Source of the DNA: Leishmania mexicana MHOM/GT/2001/U1103
Taxonomy: Eukaryota; Euglenozoa; Kinetoplastea; Trypanosomatida; Trypanosomatidae
DNA length: 64,000 nt
NCBI RefSeq assembly: GCF_000234665.1
Contig: NC_018338.1
Location: 784,084 to 848,083 of the forward strand
Reading direction: 5' to 3'
Shown: one piece after another, positions 9,465 through 20,700 of the stretch
Layout of the letters: each line of letters opens with the position of its first letter
Position numbering within the stretch: the first letter of the stretch is position 1
Notes under the pieces: generated by a model
What the model saw: the letters and a program-made list of their open reading frames with translations, nothing else
What the model was told of the DNA's origin: nothing
The model's database searches: none
Translations under genes and position numbers: made by a program

Positions 9465-10787
9465 ATGAAGTTCGGATACAAGAGCGAGACAAGCTCCTTT
9501 TTCGTGGGCACGGTGGCTTTCGCGGCTTGTTTCTTTATTCCCCGGCGCTTCCTTGCTGCCGCCATTCCATTGTGCATTGTGGCGAGTCGCCTGCTGGCGC
9601 GGGGCGCCGTGAATCACGCACGCCCCGTGACGGATGCGGACACTGCGGATAAGCAGGCGCAGGCCCGCTTTGTGATGTCCCGTGACATGCCGCTGGCAAA
9701 GCGTCCGGTGGCGATCGTGACGGGAACGAACACCGGGATCGGGTACTGGACTGCTGTGGGTCTGGCTGTGGAGGGCTACGAGGTTGTGGTGACGTGCCGG
9801 TCGGCTGTGCTGACACAGCAGACAGCTGAGGGGGTTCGGCAGGAAGCGGAGCGCCGCCGTCATGCCCAGCCGAAACTGTACACACACTCTCCGGCGTCAG
9901 TGCTCGTGGAGGGCCACCTGCCGGTGGAGTGCGACGACTTCGACAGTGTGCGTGCGTTTGCGGAATGGGTGACAAAGAAATACGCGCAGCGGAACGTGCA
10001 GGTGCTGGTGAACAACGCAGGCGGCATGCGCAAAGGGCTGGGCTTCTCTCGTTTTCATCCTAACTTGGAGTTGCACACCGCCATGAACTTCCTCGGCCCG
10101 CTTCTGCTGACGGAGCTGTTGCTGCCCGTGCTGGAGAGGAACGGCGGCCGCGTTGTGTATGTTTCCAGTGAGGCGCACCGCTTTGCACAGACTCTCCTCC
10201 TTCCCGGCCGATTCAGTTTGTGGAAGTCGCTTAGGGCATTCTCCACGTGCAACGGCCTCATTGCGGGAAAGTTGCTCAATGCGTTGAAGGAGGTCAACCA
10301 GGGTGCTGACAAGTCGAGCGGTCCGCTCCACACTTCTTCGACACAGAACGCCTTTGGCCGTTACGGCATCAGCAAGCTACTGAACACCTACCACGCCCAC
10401 ATGATTGCGCGTCGCTATCGCGACGCGAAGGTCGAGGCGCACCGTGTGTACGCCTGCTCGCTGCACCCCGGCTGTGTCGTTACCAGCTTCTCTCGAGATA
10501 TCATGGGCGGCTTGGTGGGTATCATTTTCTCATGGGTGTCGCTGCTGTTCTTAAAGACCGCAGAGGAGGGTGCGCAGACGACGCTGCACTGCGCCATGTG
10601 CCCGCGCACAGAGCTAGAGTTGGTATCGCCGTCTGGCGAGAAGCCGACGACGAGCGCGGATGCGGTGAGCCCATACTTCGTGGAGTGCGCGGACCAGACG
10701 ATGAGCATGCTGCGTGCGTACGGCTGGGACGTGAGTGAGGCAGCGGCGATTTTGCAGTGGGGTCGGCAGCAAGTCGGCCTCGCCTAA
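9465..10787 (+). CDS. Membrane-anchored short-chain dehydrogenase/reductase (retinol dehydrogenase/WWOX-like)
   Basis: 440 aa. The frame is open further upstream, but the first ATG is at 9465 (MKFGYKSETSS). A hydrophobic segment at about residues 11-40 looks like an N-terminal membrane anchor. The Rossmann domain follows: cofactor motif TGTNTGIG (86-93), NNAG (183-186), a VVYVSSEAHRF strand with the catalytic Ser, the YGISK motif with Y300 and K304, and a HPGCVVT segment. All canonical SDR catalytic positions are present, so an active NAD(P)-dependent oxidoreductase is likely. The closest type is the retinol-dehydrogenase-like SDRs that act on lipophilic alcohols or ketones. The substrate cannot be told from sequence. 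A second, more divergent SDR lies two genes downstream. Confidence 0.92.
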   Translation: MKFGYKSETSSFFVGTVAFAACFFIPRRFLAAAIPLCIVASRLLARGAVNHARPVTDADTADKQAQARFVMSRDMPLAKRPVAIVTGTNTGIGYWTAVGLAVEGYEVVVTCRSAVLTQQTAEGVRQEAERRRHAQPKLYTHSPASVLVEGHLPVECDDFDSVRAFAEWVTKKYAQRNVQVLVNNAGGMRKGLGFSRFHPNLELHTAMNFLGPLLLTELLLPVLERNGGRVVYVSSEAHRFAQTLLLPGRFSLWKSLRAFSTCNGLIAGKLLNALKEVNQGADKSSGPLHTSSTQNAFGRYGISKLLNTYHAHMIARRYRDAKVEAHRVYACSLHPGCVVTSFSRDIMGGLVGIIFSWVSLLFLKTAEEGAQTTLHCAMCPRTELELVSPSGEKPTTSADAVSPYFVECADQTMSMLRAYGWDVSEAAAILQWGRQQVGLA

Positions 10788-11958
10788 AACGTGAGCGGTT
10801 GCTGCAAAGGGAAGTTCATTTCACCACATTACACAGGGTCAACACGGCGTATGGTGGTTTGGTGGCGGCAAACATTCTGCGTTGTCATCATAGTATGTTT
10901 GTACGTCTCGTCCGCCTCTTTCCCTACTTCATCTTTGCTGTGCCTGTGTCCGTTTCACGTTTGCATAGTTGACTCGCGTGACTTTTGTTCCCTCGATCTC
11001 CCCACCACAAGTTCAGGGAGCAAAGCGTTTTCTTTTTTTTCACCCCTGATAATTCACTTCTGTGGTATGAAGAGGCTTGCTTACTGTATTCCTCCCAAAT
11101 TTCTTTTTTTTTCGATCATTACGCTCGATGTCCTACCTTCTCTCGTCAACAATGCCCCCCCCCCTCCACCTCCTTCTCTCTCTCCCTCTTCTCTTGCACG
11201 TGTGGACGTCGAATGGGGTGCTCATCCCTTTCTTTTTCAAGCGTCTGCTGGAAAGAAAAAGAGAAGTGACGAAGACGGGCAATTTCTACTTCGGCGCAGC
11301 CCTTCGTATACACCTGCTTTTTTTTCTATATAATATCAGATATATTACGCTCGAAAAGGAAGGACAGGACGGGCAGGAATAAAAGCGGAATATCCCATGA
11401 AACGGCGTGAGGAAAGATGACTCTCTTCATCCGGCATTGGTGTCACACTGCCTGCAATATTATCGCTGGTCAGCGACTTTCAAAGGGTCAGGAGAGCGTG
11501 CCCCACCCCTTGCGAACTAAGTTTTGGCACACAGACATACATGTTACAAACGTAGTTGCTGCATATGACTCTCATGCCGATCAGCCACCCCCCTCCCCCT
11601 CCTCAGCTCCCTCAGCTGGCGGGACCGTGTCCTTCACCTCTCCGGCGCCAATTGCCTTCCCTTTCCTTCTCCGACTCCCCCCTACTTCAACGCTCTACTT
11701 TCGCACGCACGCTTATACCTTCCTCCCCCCTCATCCACCTAAACGCGCGTTGCGCACACGAGTGAAAAGGTTGATTGCTACGCTGGTACTGAGTTGTACT
11801 TTAGTGGCGATATTTTCAGTGCCCCCCCCCTCCCCCAACAGATATACACACACACAGTTCCTATCCCTTCTCCCTCTCCATCATACCGTGTTAGCTCCCA
11901 TACTCTAACGGGGAACTAAAGGTTATTAGTATTCACATCTGCACGGAAGCGCGCAAAG
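10788..11958 (+). other. Intergenic spacer upstream of the adenine aminohydrolase gene
   Basis: Pyrimidine-rich, with no coding signal. Holds C- and T-runs (11154-11164, 11821-11830), a TATAA-rich patch around 11325-11345, and a T/C tract at about 11868-11884 followed by an AG at 11893-11894. Confidence 0.6.
11868..11894 (+). promoter_or_regulatory. Candidate spliced-leader acceptor of the adenine aminohydrolase mRNA
   Basis: A T/C tract is followed by AG at 11893-11894, which would leave a 64 nt 5' UTR before the ATG at 11959. Inferred. Confidence 0.45.
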
Positions 11959-13053
11959 ATGGCTGATGAGGCTCTTCTTCATCGGCTCATCGAGACCTTG
12001 CCAAAGGCAGAGCTGCACGTGCACATTGAGGGGACGCTGAGCCCAGAACTGCTCTTTGAGCTTGCGAAGAGGAATGGAGTGCAGATTCCGTACAAGACAG
12101 TGGAGGAGGTCCGTGTGGCCTATAACTTTACTGATCTGCAGTCGTTTCTGGACCTCTATTATGAAGGCATGTCCGTCCTCATAACTGAGGATGATTTTGC
12201 GGACCTGGCATACGCCTACACGCGTGTGATGCACGAGGGCTGCATCACTCACGCCGAGCCCTTTTTCGATCCCCAAGGTCACCTCTGCCGCGGCATTACA
12301 TTTCGCGTTCTCTATGACGGGCTCATGAAGGGGTTTCGCCGCGGTGAGGCCGAGTTTGGGATCAGTGTAGCGCTCATCTTTAGCTTCCTTCGTCATCTCC
12401 CCGAAGCGGAGTGCTTTGCGCTCGTGCGCGATGACATGCACCCCGACAACGGTCAGTACATCCGTGAGTTGTTCGCCGCAAAGGCGTTTGTAGCGGTGGG
12501 GCTGGACTCTTCAGAAGTGGGCCACCCACCGGAGAAGTTTGCGCGGCTCTACCGCTACTGCCGCGACGAGCTGAAGGTGCCGTTCCTTGTGGCGCACGCG
12601 GGTGAGGAAGGTCCACCGGGGTACATGCGGGATGCGATGAGCATGCTGACAGTGGACCGCATCGACCACGGTGTGGCCGCTCGTCTGGACCAGGCGCTGT
12701 GCAAGGACCTGCGTGAGAAGCGAATCCCACTGACTGTGTGCCCGACGTCGAACGTAGCCCTCAAGGTCTTCCAGGATCGCGCCACGTGTGGGGAGGTGGT
12801 GATGGACCTCATTTTGACAGAGGGGCTTTGCGTCACCATCAACTCGGATGATCCGGCCTACTTTGGCGGCGATATCCGAGAGAGTTTCCGCATTCTTGCC
12901 GAGACGGGTCGACTCACCCCGCTCACGCTGAAGCACCTCGTGCTCAACTCTTTCTGGAGCAGCTTCATCGCCGAAGATCGCAAGCGCGCGTACGAGGAGA
13001 GGGTGGAGAAGGTGTTCAAGGAGGTGTGCGGGGGGGGAAGGACGTATGCGTGA
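11959..13053 (+). CDS. AAH: Adenine aminohydrolase (adenine deaminase, EC 3.5.4.2)
   Basis: 364 aa, full length for the adenosine/adenine deaminase superfamily. It has the complete metal and catalytic set: H20-V-H22 in AELHVHIEG, H213-A-G-E216 in VAHAGEEG, H237 in RIDHG, and D297-D298 in NSDDPAYF. Two segments point to the adenine-specific rather than the adenosine-specific branch: AEPFFDPQGH (around residues 98-107) and GLDSSEVGHPPEKF (around 178-191), both typical of fungal and bacterial adenine deaminases. The enzyme converts adenine to hypoxanthine and ammonia, feeding purine salvage, on which Leishmania depends because it cannot make purines. An enzyme of this type has been described from L. 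donovani. There is no targeting peptide, so it is probably cytosolic. Confidence 0.93.
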   Translation: MADEALLHRLIETLPKAELHVHIEGTLSPELLFELAKRNGVQIPYKTVEEVRVAYNFTDLQSFLDLYYEGMSVLITEDDFADLAYAYTRVMHEGCITHAEPFFDPQGHLCRGITFRVLYDGLMKGFRRGEAEFGISVALIFSFLRHLPEAECFALVRDDMHPDNGQYIRELFAAKAFVAVGLDSSEVGHPPEKFARLYRYCRDELKVPFLVAHAGEEGPPGYMRDAMSMLTVDRIDHGVAARLDQALCKDLREKRIPLTVCPTSNVALKVFQDRATCGEVVMDLILTEGLCVTINSDDPAYFGGDIRESFRILAETGRLTPLTLKHLVLNSFWSSFIAEDRKRAYEERVEKVFKEVCGGGRTYA

Positions 13054-15224
13054 GGCCTTGAACGGGGTATGAGCTGTGGATGGCGGAGCAAGCTGTGGCA
13101 TCGAGGACATTTTTAGTATTCTATATATATATGTGTATGCGTATGTGTTGCCCCCTTCCACTCTTCACGCAACTCCCCTTGCGCACTCTTCTCTTCTTAC
13201 ACAGCTCATCGTACTTACATTACGACTTTTTCCGCCAGGCGTTTTCCACGCACGCGCGATGCACGTTCAGAGTGAGAGCGCCTCCCCCCTTCCCCTTTCC
13301 GTTACTCATCTCCCTCTCCGTTTCTTTCTTTTTTATTTTTCCTTTTTCATATAGGAAGAACAGAGGGTGAAGCTGTCGCGAAGCCCAAGCGTTCACGGCC
13401 ACCTCCTTCTATTCCTTGAAAAAAATATGTTTGCTTTATTATTGTTATTGCTTCCATCTTTGTATGCTTGTCGTTTCCCAGTTTTCTGTGGCAATACATC
13501 AACGGCTGTGTTGCAGGCGAAAAAAAAAGAATCGAAAGAAACGGAGGAGACCCTCTTCCCCTCCTCTCGTTGTTGACCTTTCTTTCCTGTCGTCTTCCGC
13601 TTGCATAACCCTTCGCTTTTTTTTAACATACATCTTTTCCTTTGGTGCCACTGGGACGGTGACACACGGACACAGACACGTGAGTGTTGGCAAATGAGGT
13701 TTGGTTCTGGTCTGCTGAGTCACTGAATGAAACATGAAGGCGTTGTCATCATGTGAAAAACGAAACAAAGAAGGGCGACGAAAGAATAAGATCGAGAAGA
13801 CGCCAACAAAGGACCAAAAGTCGAATGCCCTGTGGCGACGGTGCTACCGTAAGCCAACAGCCACGCTCCGGCGTGCAGCGGCTTCTGAGTTGCCACCGGC
13901 AGTGCAGTTAACTCTGATCGTAATTTGTTCCCTTTTAACGCAGTTTCTTTGCTCTTGCTAATACTTCCGTTGCGATCGATTCTTTTATCCCTCCTTATAA
14001 ATTGCGGCTGCCCCTGAGTATGCGCGTGTGCACCTCTGTAGTGGTGCTTTTGTGTAGGCCAGTCCAAACTGAAGTTGTTCGATCGTATTGGGGACGGGGA
14101 TAGGTGAGTGACGCGCGTGCATCTACGAGCGCTCGAGTGAATTGCGGCTCCCTTCTCTGCTCCACATCAGCCATCCCATTTTCCTGTGTGTTTCGACGCC
14201 ACTGTCTTTTCCGTCCCATCGTGCGCATACATGTTTCGTTTTTGTTTTCCACCTCAATTCGCCTTCCCGGCTGATGTGGTCTCTCTTGCCTTTGCTTCCT
14301 CTTGTGGTTCTGCGCGTGCGGCGAGCGAGTGAGAGGGGAGGGGGAGGGGGAACAAGAATAAGAAGAAAAAAACGAGCAACAACAGCGAAAATAAAGAAAA
14401 AAAAAGCAGAATAGAGGTAGCGAGACTGGACGCTCTTCTCACTCTTCTCAGGGGGCCATTGTGACGTGCAACGGATATAGGTGAAGAATGTGCTAGAATG
14501 TACGGCATTGCCTCGTCCTTTTTTTTCTTGCTCTTCCGCGGTGCGCAATAATACCGCCTCATTTTGCCAACATAGAGTAGCTTTGCCCACGGGTACGCAC
14601 TAAACGGAGACAAGGCAGATTCTTCGATTTCGCGCTAGCCCTTTTTTTTGGCTTTCCGCAGAGTAACTATCCTTTCTTCATTGTTCGCACACTTTCTGTC
14701 CCCCATGGGCAGACGTGCGTTGGCGCCGGAACGAGCCTACGGCAACGAGCCAAGAAACAGGTGAAAGGCGTACTTTCAGTGTGGCAAACTCACTCGGCAG
14801 ACGTCCCTTCCCCTCCCTCCACTCACTCACATCGCCCTTGTTTTGCCTTCCTTTTTTTTCTCTCTGCTTCACTTATGAATGTATAGCACATTGTGGACAG
14901 GTCGCCTTTCTCGGCACAGTGACAGCAACGGCGTATTCCGCACACGCGTGCACATATCCGCACTCTGACCTCCGTCACTTTTTTTTGTGTGTATTGCTTA
15001 CACTGCATGTGTGTAAATCTGCGCGTACACAGTTTATGCGCTTCTCCAGTGGCATATTCGAGCTCGTATCGTTGACTTTCTTCTCAAACTTCCTAACCAC
15101 TTTTTTTTTGTTGGTTGCTGCTGTCCTTTCGATGTACATACAGCCACACGGTTCCCTCTGCTTCTATCCACACCTAAGCATCGATCGAAGAAGCGGTGAA
15201 GGCACCATAAAATCAAAGCACGAA
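13054..15224 (+). other. 2.2 kb intergenic region
   Basis: No coding signal. T-rich stretches alternate with purine-rich ones. A G-rich tract of three runs at about 14334-14350 is followed by an A/G-rich stretch to about 14405. A T/C tract near 15070-15112 and an AG at 15142-15143 are a plausible spliced-leader acceptor for the next gene. The upstream frame of that gene stays open through part of this region but encodes only Phe/Leu/Ser-rich sequence expected from pyrimidine tracts. Confidence 0.6.
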
Positions 15225-16679
15225 ATGTTCCATCTCTTCTCATCCGAGGTAGCGGCATTTGCTTCGATGATGCTCTTTCTACTTGTGTATGGCGCCTTCT
15301 ACTACTTGAACATTGCCTGGGCTCGCAATCCGAATGCTGCCGACGTGCTCGTGCTCACCTGTAGCTGCATCTTCGCCTCTCGAGCGATCGCCAAGGGTAA
15401 GGTGTGCCAGTGGCCCTCCGATGTGGACTTTACGGGCCGCGTAGCGCTCGTCGTTGGGGCCACCTCCGGCGTCGGCTACAGCACGGCAATGCAGCTTGCA
15501 GAGCACGGATGGACCGTTGTGCTCGCCGCGCGCAACACGGATCGACTCCTTTTTTCCAAAAAGGCTATTGAGCGTCACTTGCAGAAGTGCAGCGCGAAGG
15601 GTTCGGTGAAGGTGCTCGGCACCGTTGACCTGCGCTCGGATGCGTCTATCCGCGCCTATGTAAAGGAGCTGGCGGCGATAAAGGCGCACCTGCCGGTGGG
15701 CCTCCTCATCATGGCGGCTGGCGCGCTGCATCGACATCTGCACTTTGTCGGTGAGGTGGAGGAGTTGAAGACAGGCAGTGAATCCGTCGCGACATCGTCC
15801 AGGGCGTGGCGCTCGATGGAGTGCATGATCGCCGCGAACGCAGTGGGCCCGTATTTATTCACTCAGCTGATGCTCCCTTTGTTGGATGAGACGGCAGAAA
15901 AGACGTCGGTCACGTCTCGCATCGTGAACGTGGCGTCGAGCTGCCACACCTTCCTCGGCCCTGGGCGTCAAGCTCGCTACAACCCGCTCGAGATGATCCG
16001 CGGACTCGATGAGCGGGCCGCCGAAGCGCTGCCCGGAGGCGACTGTCGTGAGGCGAAAGAGGGCAAAGCTGTGCGTGGCCCGTACTATATTCGCGACTAC
16101 AGCTGGGCCAATTTTGTTGGTTACTATGGCCTTTCCAAGCTCTGTGTAATGTGGAACACGCGACTCCTGGCGCGGCAGGTCTCGATGATGTGCTTCATCC
16201 AAAAGACTGCGGCGAAGACGCCTGCGCCGCACAAACCCGCAGCGAAGTGCACCACCGCAGACTCCGCCCAGAACGTCACTGCAACCCCAGAGACAGACCG
16301 ACAGGACCAACTCAAGATTTTCGTCGCCTGCACTCACCCCGGGATCATCACCACCTACCTGTACCGTGATATTTTCGCGCCGTGGGTGCTCGACTACTTC
16401 TTCTACTACCCTTCCCTGGTCTTCGGCAAGACATGGTTCGAGTCTGCGCAGTCGACTCTCAAGGCAGCGGTGGAGGACACGGGTATGGTACAGGGAGGCT
16501 ACTACCTCTGCAGCGGGGAGTACGGCCCGGACAGTGGTGTCAACTGCGTCTCGGTGCACGCCCAGAGTCCGACAAACATAGAAGAATATCAAAAGTGGAT
16601 GATGGCACGAGTCACACCGGCGCTGAAGGCGGCGGGTGAGGTGCCTGCGAAGAAGCAAGGCGAAGCGGCTCCGCAATGA
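15225..16679 (+). CDS. Membrane-anchored short-chain dehydrogenase/reductase, divergent
   Basis: 484 aa from ATG 15225 (MFHLFSSEVAAF). ATGs further upstream in the same open frame (15034, 15133) lie inside or before the pyrimidine-rich leader, so I prefer 15225. A hydrophobic anchor spans about residues 8-27. The SDR core has the cofactor loop GATSGVG (78-84), then LLIMAAGALHRH where most SDRs have NNAG, a VNVASSCHTF strand with the catalytic Ser, YGLSK with Y301 and K305, and a THPGIITT segment. An Ala/Pro/Thr-rich insertion (about residues 330-360) sits between YGLSK and HPG. Catalytic residues are kept, so it is probably active. The substrate is unknown. It is a distant relative of the 9465-10787 gene. 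Confidence 0.88.
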   Translation: MFHLFSSEVAAFASMMLFLLVYGAFYYLNIAWARNPNAADVLVLTCSCIFASRAIAKGKVCQWPSDVDFTGRVALVVGATSGVGYSTAMQLAEHGWTVVLAARNTDRLLFSKKAIERHLQKCSAKGSVKVLGTVDLRSDASIRAYVKELAAIKAHLPVGLLIMAAGALHRHLHFVGEVEELKTGSESVATSSRAWRSMECMIAANAVGPYLFTQLMLPLLDETAEKTSVTSRIVNVASSCHTFLGPGRQARYNPLEMIRGLDERAAEALPGGDCREAKEGKAVRGPYYIRDYSWANFVGYYGLSKLCVMWNTRLLARQVSMMCFIQKTAAKTPAPHKPAAKCTTADSAQNVTATPETDRQDQLKIFVACTHPGIITTYLYRDIFAPWVLDYFFYYPSLVFGKTWFESAQSTLKAAVEDTGMVQGGYYLCSGEYGPDSGVNCVSVHAQSPTNIEEYQKWMMARVTPALKAAGEVPAKKQGEAAPQ

Positions 16680-17778
16680 GCCGCACAACCTCATTCTCCC
16701 CCCTCATACAAGCTGTGAGCAGGCCGCAGTGGTGTTTGAGCACTCTTCCCTGCTGACCTTTGCTCCTACTCTCGTCATGTTGAAGTTTGTGAGATGAGTT
16801 GGATGTGGCAGCACATATCGATTGAGGGAGGAGCAAAGGCGCTTCCGGGGCAGCTGCTGGGCTCTGTGGGTTGTGATTGCCCTTGTGGCAAGTGCAGGAA
16901 TACGGTGCTGTTCCCAAGGGCGAAGGGGAAAAAGAAATTGAATAGTGAATGATTGGCGAGGGGAGACGAAGGCAACGTGTGTGCGCGTATGCTTGCAGTC
17001 GCATATACAGAGATATGTTGGCGCCTCGTCCAGCGCCTCCTATCATGTGTTGCCGAGTCGTGTGCTCGCCGCCCATCAAGGCACCAACTCCTGATGTCAA
17101 TGGAGTAGGAGGAGGGCAACAGCTCAGCTTCGTGAAACGCGCCGCTGCTGAGAGCGAAGACCCATTCATCTGGTTTACCGATGCTTCAACAACAGCAAAA
17201 AAACGAATGACCACCACCTGAAATCTGAGGGCGAAGCATTAAAAGAAGGCATATGGCTCACCCTTATCCCATTTCTACTGGCTGGCAACGAGCGATACGG
17301 GTCACCGCTGTAGTAGCCCAGCATTCCATATGCGTGTGTGTGTGCGTATGCGCACTGCACTCTGTGGTGGTGCTTCTCCGCCCACCTTGTTGCCTGATAA
17401 TGTGTTGTGCGTCTCTTCTTTTGCGATAGAAGAGCGGCAGAACTGCCCGGTGTAACGTGTGACTGCCAGCTGGCCAATTCGCGTTCTCCTGCAGGCATGC
17501 ATATGCGTGCAACTCTTCCCGCGGATATCACTGAACCCTGACATATAGCGACACAAGCACTCTTGATATGGATGCCACCGTTCTTTTTTTTGCACTTACG
17601 AGATACCCTCTCTTCTTTTTTTTGCTTTGGGTTGCCGCTGCTATCCGTCATCATTGCGTGTCTCTACGTGCTTGTGGCTTCACCCACTACCCATCGTGCA
17701 CGTGCTCTCTTTCGAAACTTCCACCCTTGCGCGCGCGCGAGAGCAGCCGAGTTCCCAGGTCTTCCCTGCTTTCCCCCC
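16680..17778 (+). other. Intergenic spacer
   Basis: No coding signal. It ends in T-rich tracts (17581-17592, 17608-17628) with a candidate spliced-leader AG at 17740-17741, 37 nt before the ATG at 17779. Confidence 0.55.
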
Positions 17779-20700
17779 ATGCCTCCACCGGCGCCCACGG
17801 CGCAGGCTGGGGCTGGGCGAGATGCGCCTCTCGAAGAGTCCCCGCCGCCAAATTCAGCCACACTCACAATCCCTCATGTGAGCATTCCATTGCTCCCCCC
17901 CGGTTACCCACTGCCGACCTCTACGGAAGACATGGAGGCGTCTACAGCTGTGTACTTCCGCGAGGGTCGCAACCCTTACGGAAAGCGACGCCGCTCTACG
18001 CTCGTGAATGAGCCGTCCGCGTCGGCATTTTCCACCGTGTTGGAAATCGTGAGTGCCGAGGAGGACGTCCATGCAGCCGTGGACGGTACCGATAGAGGTA
18101 GCTTCGCCCGCAGCGCCCCACAATCGCAGTCCACTGCGGCGGGGGACGCTGTCACAGCGCAGTACCTTGCGCAGCTCTTCGACGAACCGGCAAGGTGTGA
18201 GCAGGACGTGTACCGCCTCGTCGATGTGGCGTACTGCCGGCGTCTCCTTGTGCAGGAAGCGGAGGCGTTCAAGATGGCCGTCTCGTCGCAGCCGCCAACA
18301 GGATCATCGTTGGAGGGCACCGAAGCCGCCATAGCAATGGCGAAGAGAGTTCACGAGTTCAACTCATGCCTGACAGCCGGCCAGCATCGGCGCTACCGCG
18401 GTTTTGTGCTTGAGTGGCTTCGACACCAGCCCTCCCCGTCCGCTCCGCCGAACTCCGCGGAGGTGTTGAAGGTGGTGCAGCAGGAGCAACGACTGTTTCT
18501 CGAAGCGTTGCGGCGAGAGGCGTTGTGCCAGGTGGTGCGACTCTCCTCTGGCCATCATACAACAACCTACGCGTGCCTGGACAGAGCGCTGACTAGCTTT
18601 GCGCAGTATCGTCGCCTACACCAGATGCAGAAGCGACTCATCTCCTTCCTCGATGATGCAAAGGCGAAAGAGAGCAAAGGGCTGCTGCTGTCGGGTAGCG
18701 CTCCGGCGGCGAGTTCTTCAGCAGCGTCAGGCGCCGTCGAAGAGGATGCACGCAGCAGGGACGTCGCTCACAGTCCCGCCGGTGATCTGCAGCAAAGCGT
18801 GTCACACGGGGCGACACCGCTGCAGGTGTTTCAGCGACGTTTTCCGAGTCTACGCGTCCTTCAGTGGCACCTGATTAAACTGTACAACGCCCAGCAGAAT
18901 GGCGTCGCCACCCCTTTCCCGAATCTGCAGGTTCGCAGCTTCGCAGCGCCCTCAGGTGCTGCCGCTGGCGGTCGCCCGCACAACCGCCACTCGGAGTCAG
19001 ACGGCACCGTCAAGGCTTATTCCTCGGCAGCTGCAGCAGGGCACCCGTCTGCGGTTACGCTGGTGCCCGCATCGGCGTCCCTGTTGCTAACTTCTCTGCC
19101 CCAGCACAGACAAGTCGACGGTGATGAGCCAGACGCAAGGGATGGCGGTAGATTGTCCGACGACGGCGACAGCGAGAGGACAACGTCCTCTGCGGTTCCT
19201 GCCTTTTCTTCCCACCTGTTTACCGATGCTGCTGCTGCGAGCCTGACGCCGCTGTCCACGGCAGCACTACGCACGTACGTTGCCCATCACCTCCTCCCAC
19301 GCCTTGGCTGGCAAGTGTCGAAGTATCAAGGTAAGGATGGAGAAGCAAGTGTTGACGATGAAGGCAGCACCGCCGTTGTCGCGTCTGTGTCGCTCTCCAT
19401 AACCTTTGAGGCGATGCTCAAGCTGTTCGTTGCGCACGTCGACACCGAGGAGCCCCGCACATCCTTTCGGATTCCTATCTGTGTTCATGTGAGGCGCAAG
19501 GCTGACTCGAGCCACACTGACAACGCCACGTCCGCTCGTGGGGTGTACCACGCGCACGTGGCGGTTGGCTCTGCGGTGCCGAATGTGACGGAGAGTCGAC
19601 AAAGCATTCAGCTGGCCGCCGCGGAGTATCTGCTCTGCCAAGCCGCTAGCCGCGAAGGGTCAAGGGGCGAAGCGGTCACGCCCAGCGAGGCCCGACATCT
19701 CCCAAGAACCCCCACGGCAGCAGAAACGGCCCCTCCTGCTGCCGCCACAGTTCACCTTTCGCGCAGTACTGCCATGCCGCGAGACATCAAAACAAGACAG
19801 GCGACTGCGCAGTCGCTGACGTGCGGGACGGGTGGCAATGCCATCAACGCGTCTGTAGAAAACTTATTGGAGCAGCAGGAACCTGCCTCTGACACCGTTC
19901 TTCCTCTTGTATTTCGCGTTGCAGCGCCTGTTACCGCCGCTGTCTCGACGGCACCTGGCAACGAGACTCTTCAAGTAGCCTCACCGATGGTGATCATGGC
20001 GAAGATGGAGCACCTCAATGTCACTTCCGCGGCTGCGCCCCACGATCGGTCGCCGTCATTGGCAGCGTCACCATCCACCGTTGACTCTGAGTGTGTCGTT
20101 TCGTCGCTAACGGAGACGGCGACCCCGTGTCGCTGGCTGCTCGAGATGCTGTCCCCTCGGGAAATGCTGCAGCTGGACTTGCTGTTCGCGTGCTTTCCCA
20201 GCGCGACGGTGCATCTGCACCGCGTGCAGTTATCGCAGAAGAGCGAGGGGGACAAGTCCGTGGAGCAGCGCGGCAAGTGCGAGGAGGAGCGCCTTTCCAT
20301 GGAGGTGTTGGCTGTCGAGCAGTTGACACCCCAGACATGGTGTTTAAGCCGTCGGGATTTGCAGAAGCGGCCCGCAGAGTCGCTCATCACGACCCCGTCG
20401 CCGGCTGAGGTGCTCGCTACCCACACGTGGGACCTGCTCTACGACACACTCGCCTGGCTGCTCGACACCACAACTCGCCGCGTAGCCTACGCGCTCGAGT
20501 CCGAGGAGGGCCGCGGAGAGGCCTCCGACGAGGGCACCACCGACGCTACGGAGGAGCGCTACATGTACTTGATCCTGAGCAACCACGCCAACCTGGTAAA
20601 CACGTCAGCAAGCACCAAGCTGTACACAAAGAAGAGGCCCGAGAACGCACCAGAGCCCGCAGACACCACCGTTATCACCTCCAGCTACACGGAGAGCCGT

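Noticed and set aside
15034..15224. Earlier in-frame ATGs for the second SDR
   Set aside because: They sit before or within the polypyrimidine tract and would add leader-encoded hydrophobic sequence; the ATG at 15225 begins a normal SDR anchor.
17563..17778. N-terminal hydrophobic extension of the 1065-residue protein
   Set aside because: The hydrophobic residues are encoded by the T-rich splice leader, so an apparent signal anchor here is probably false.
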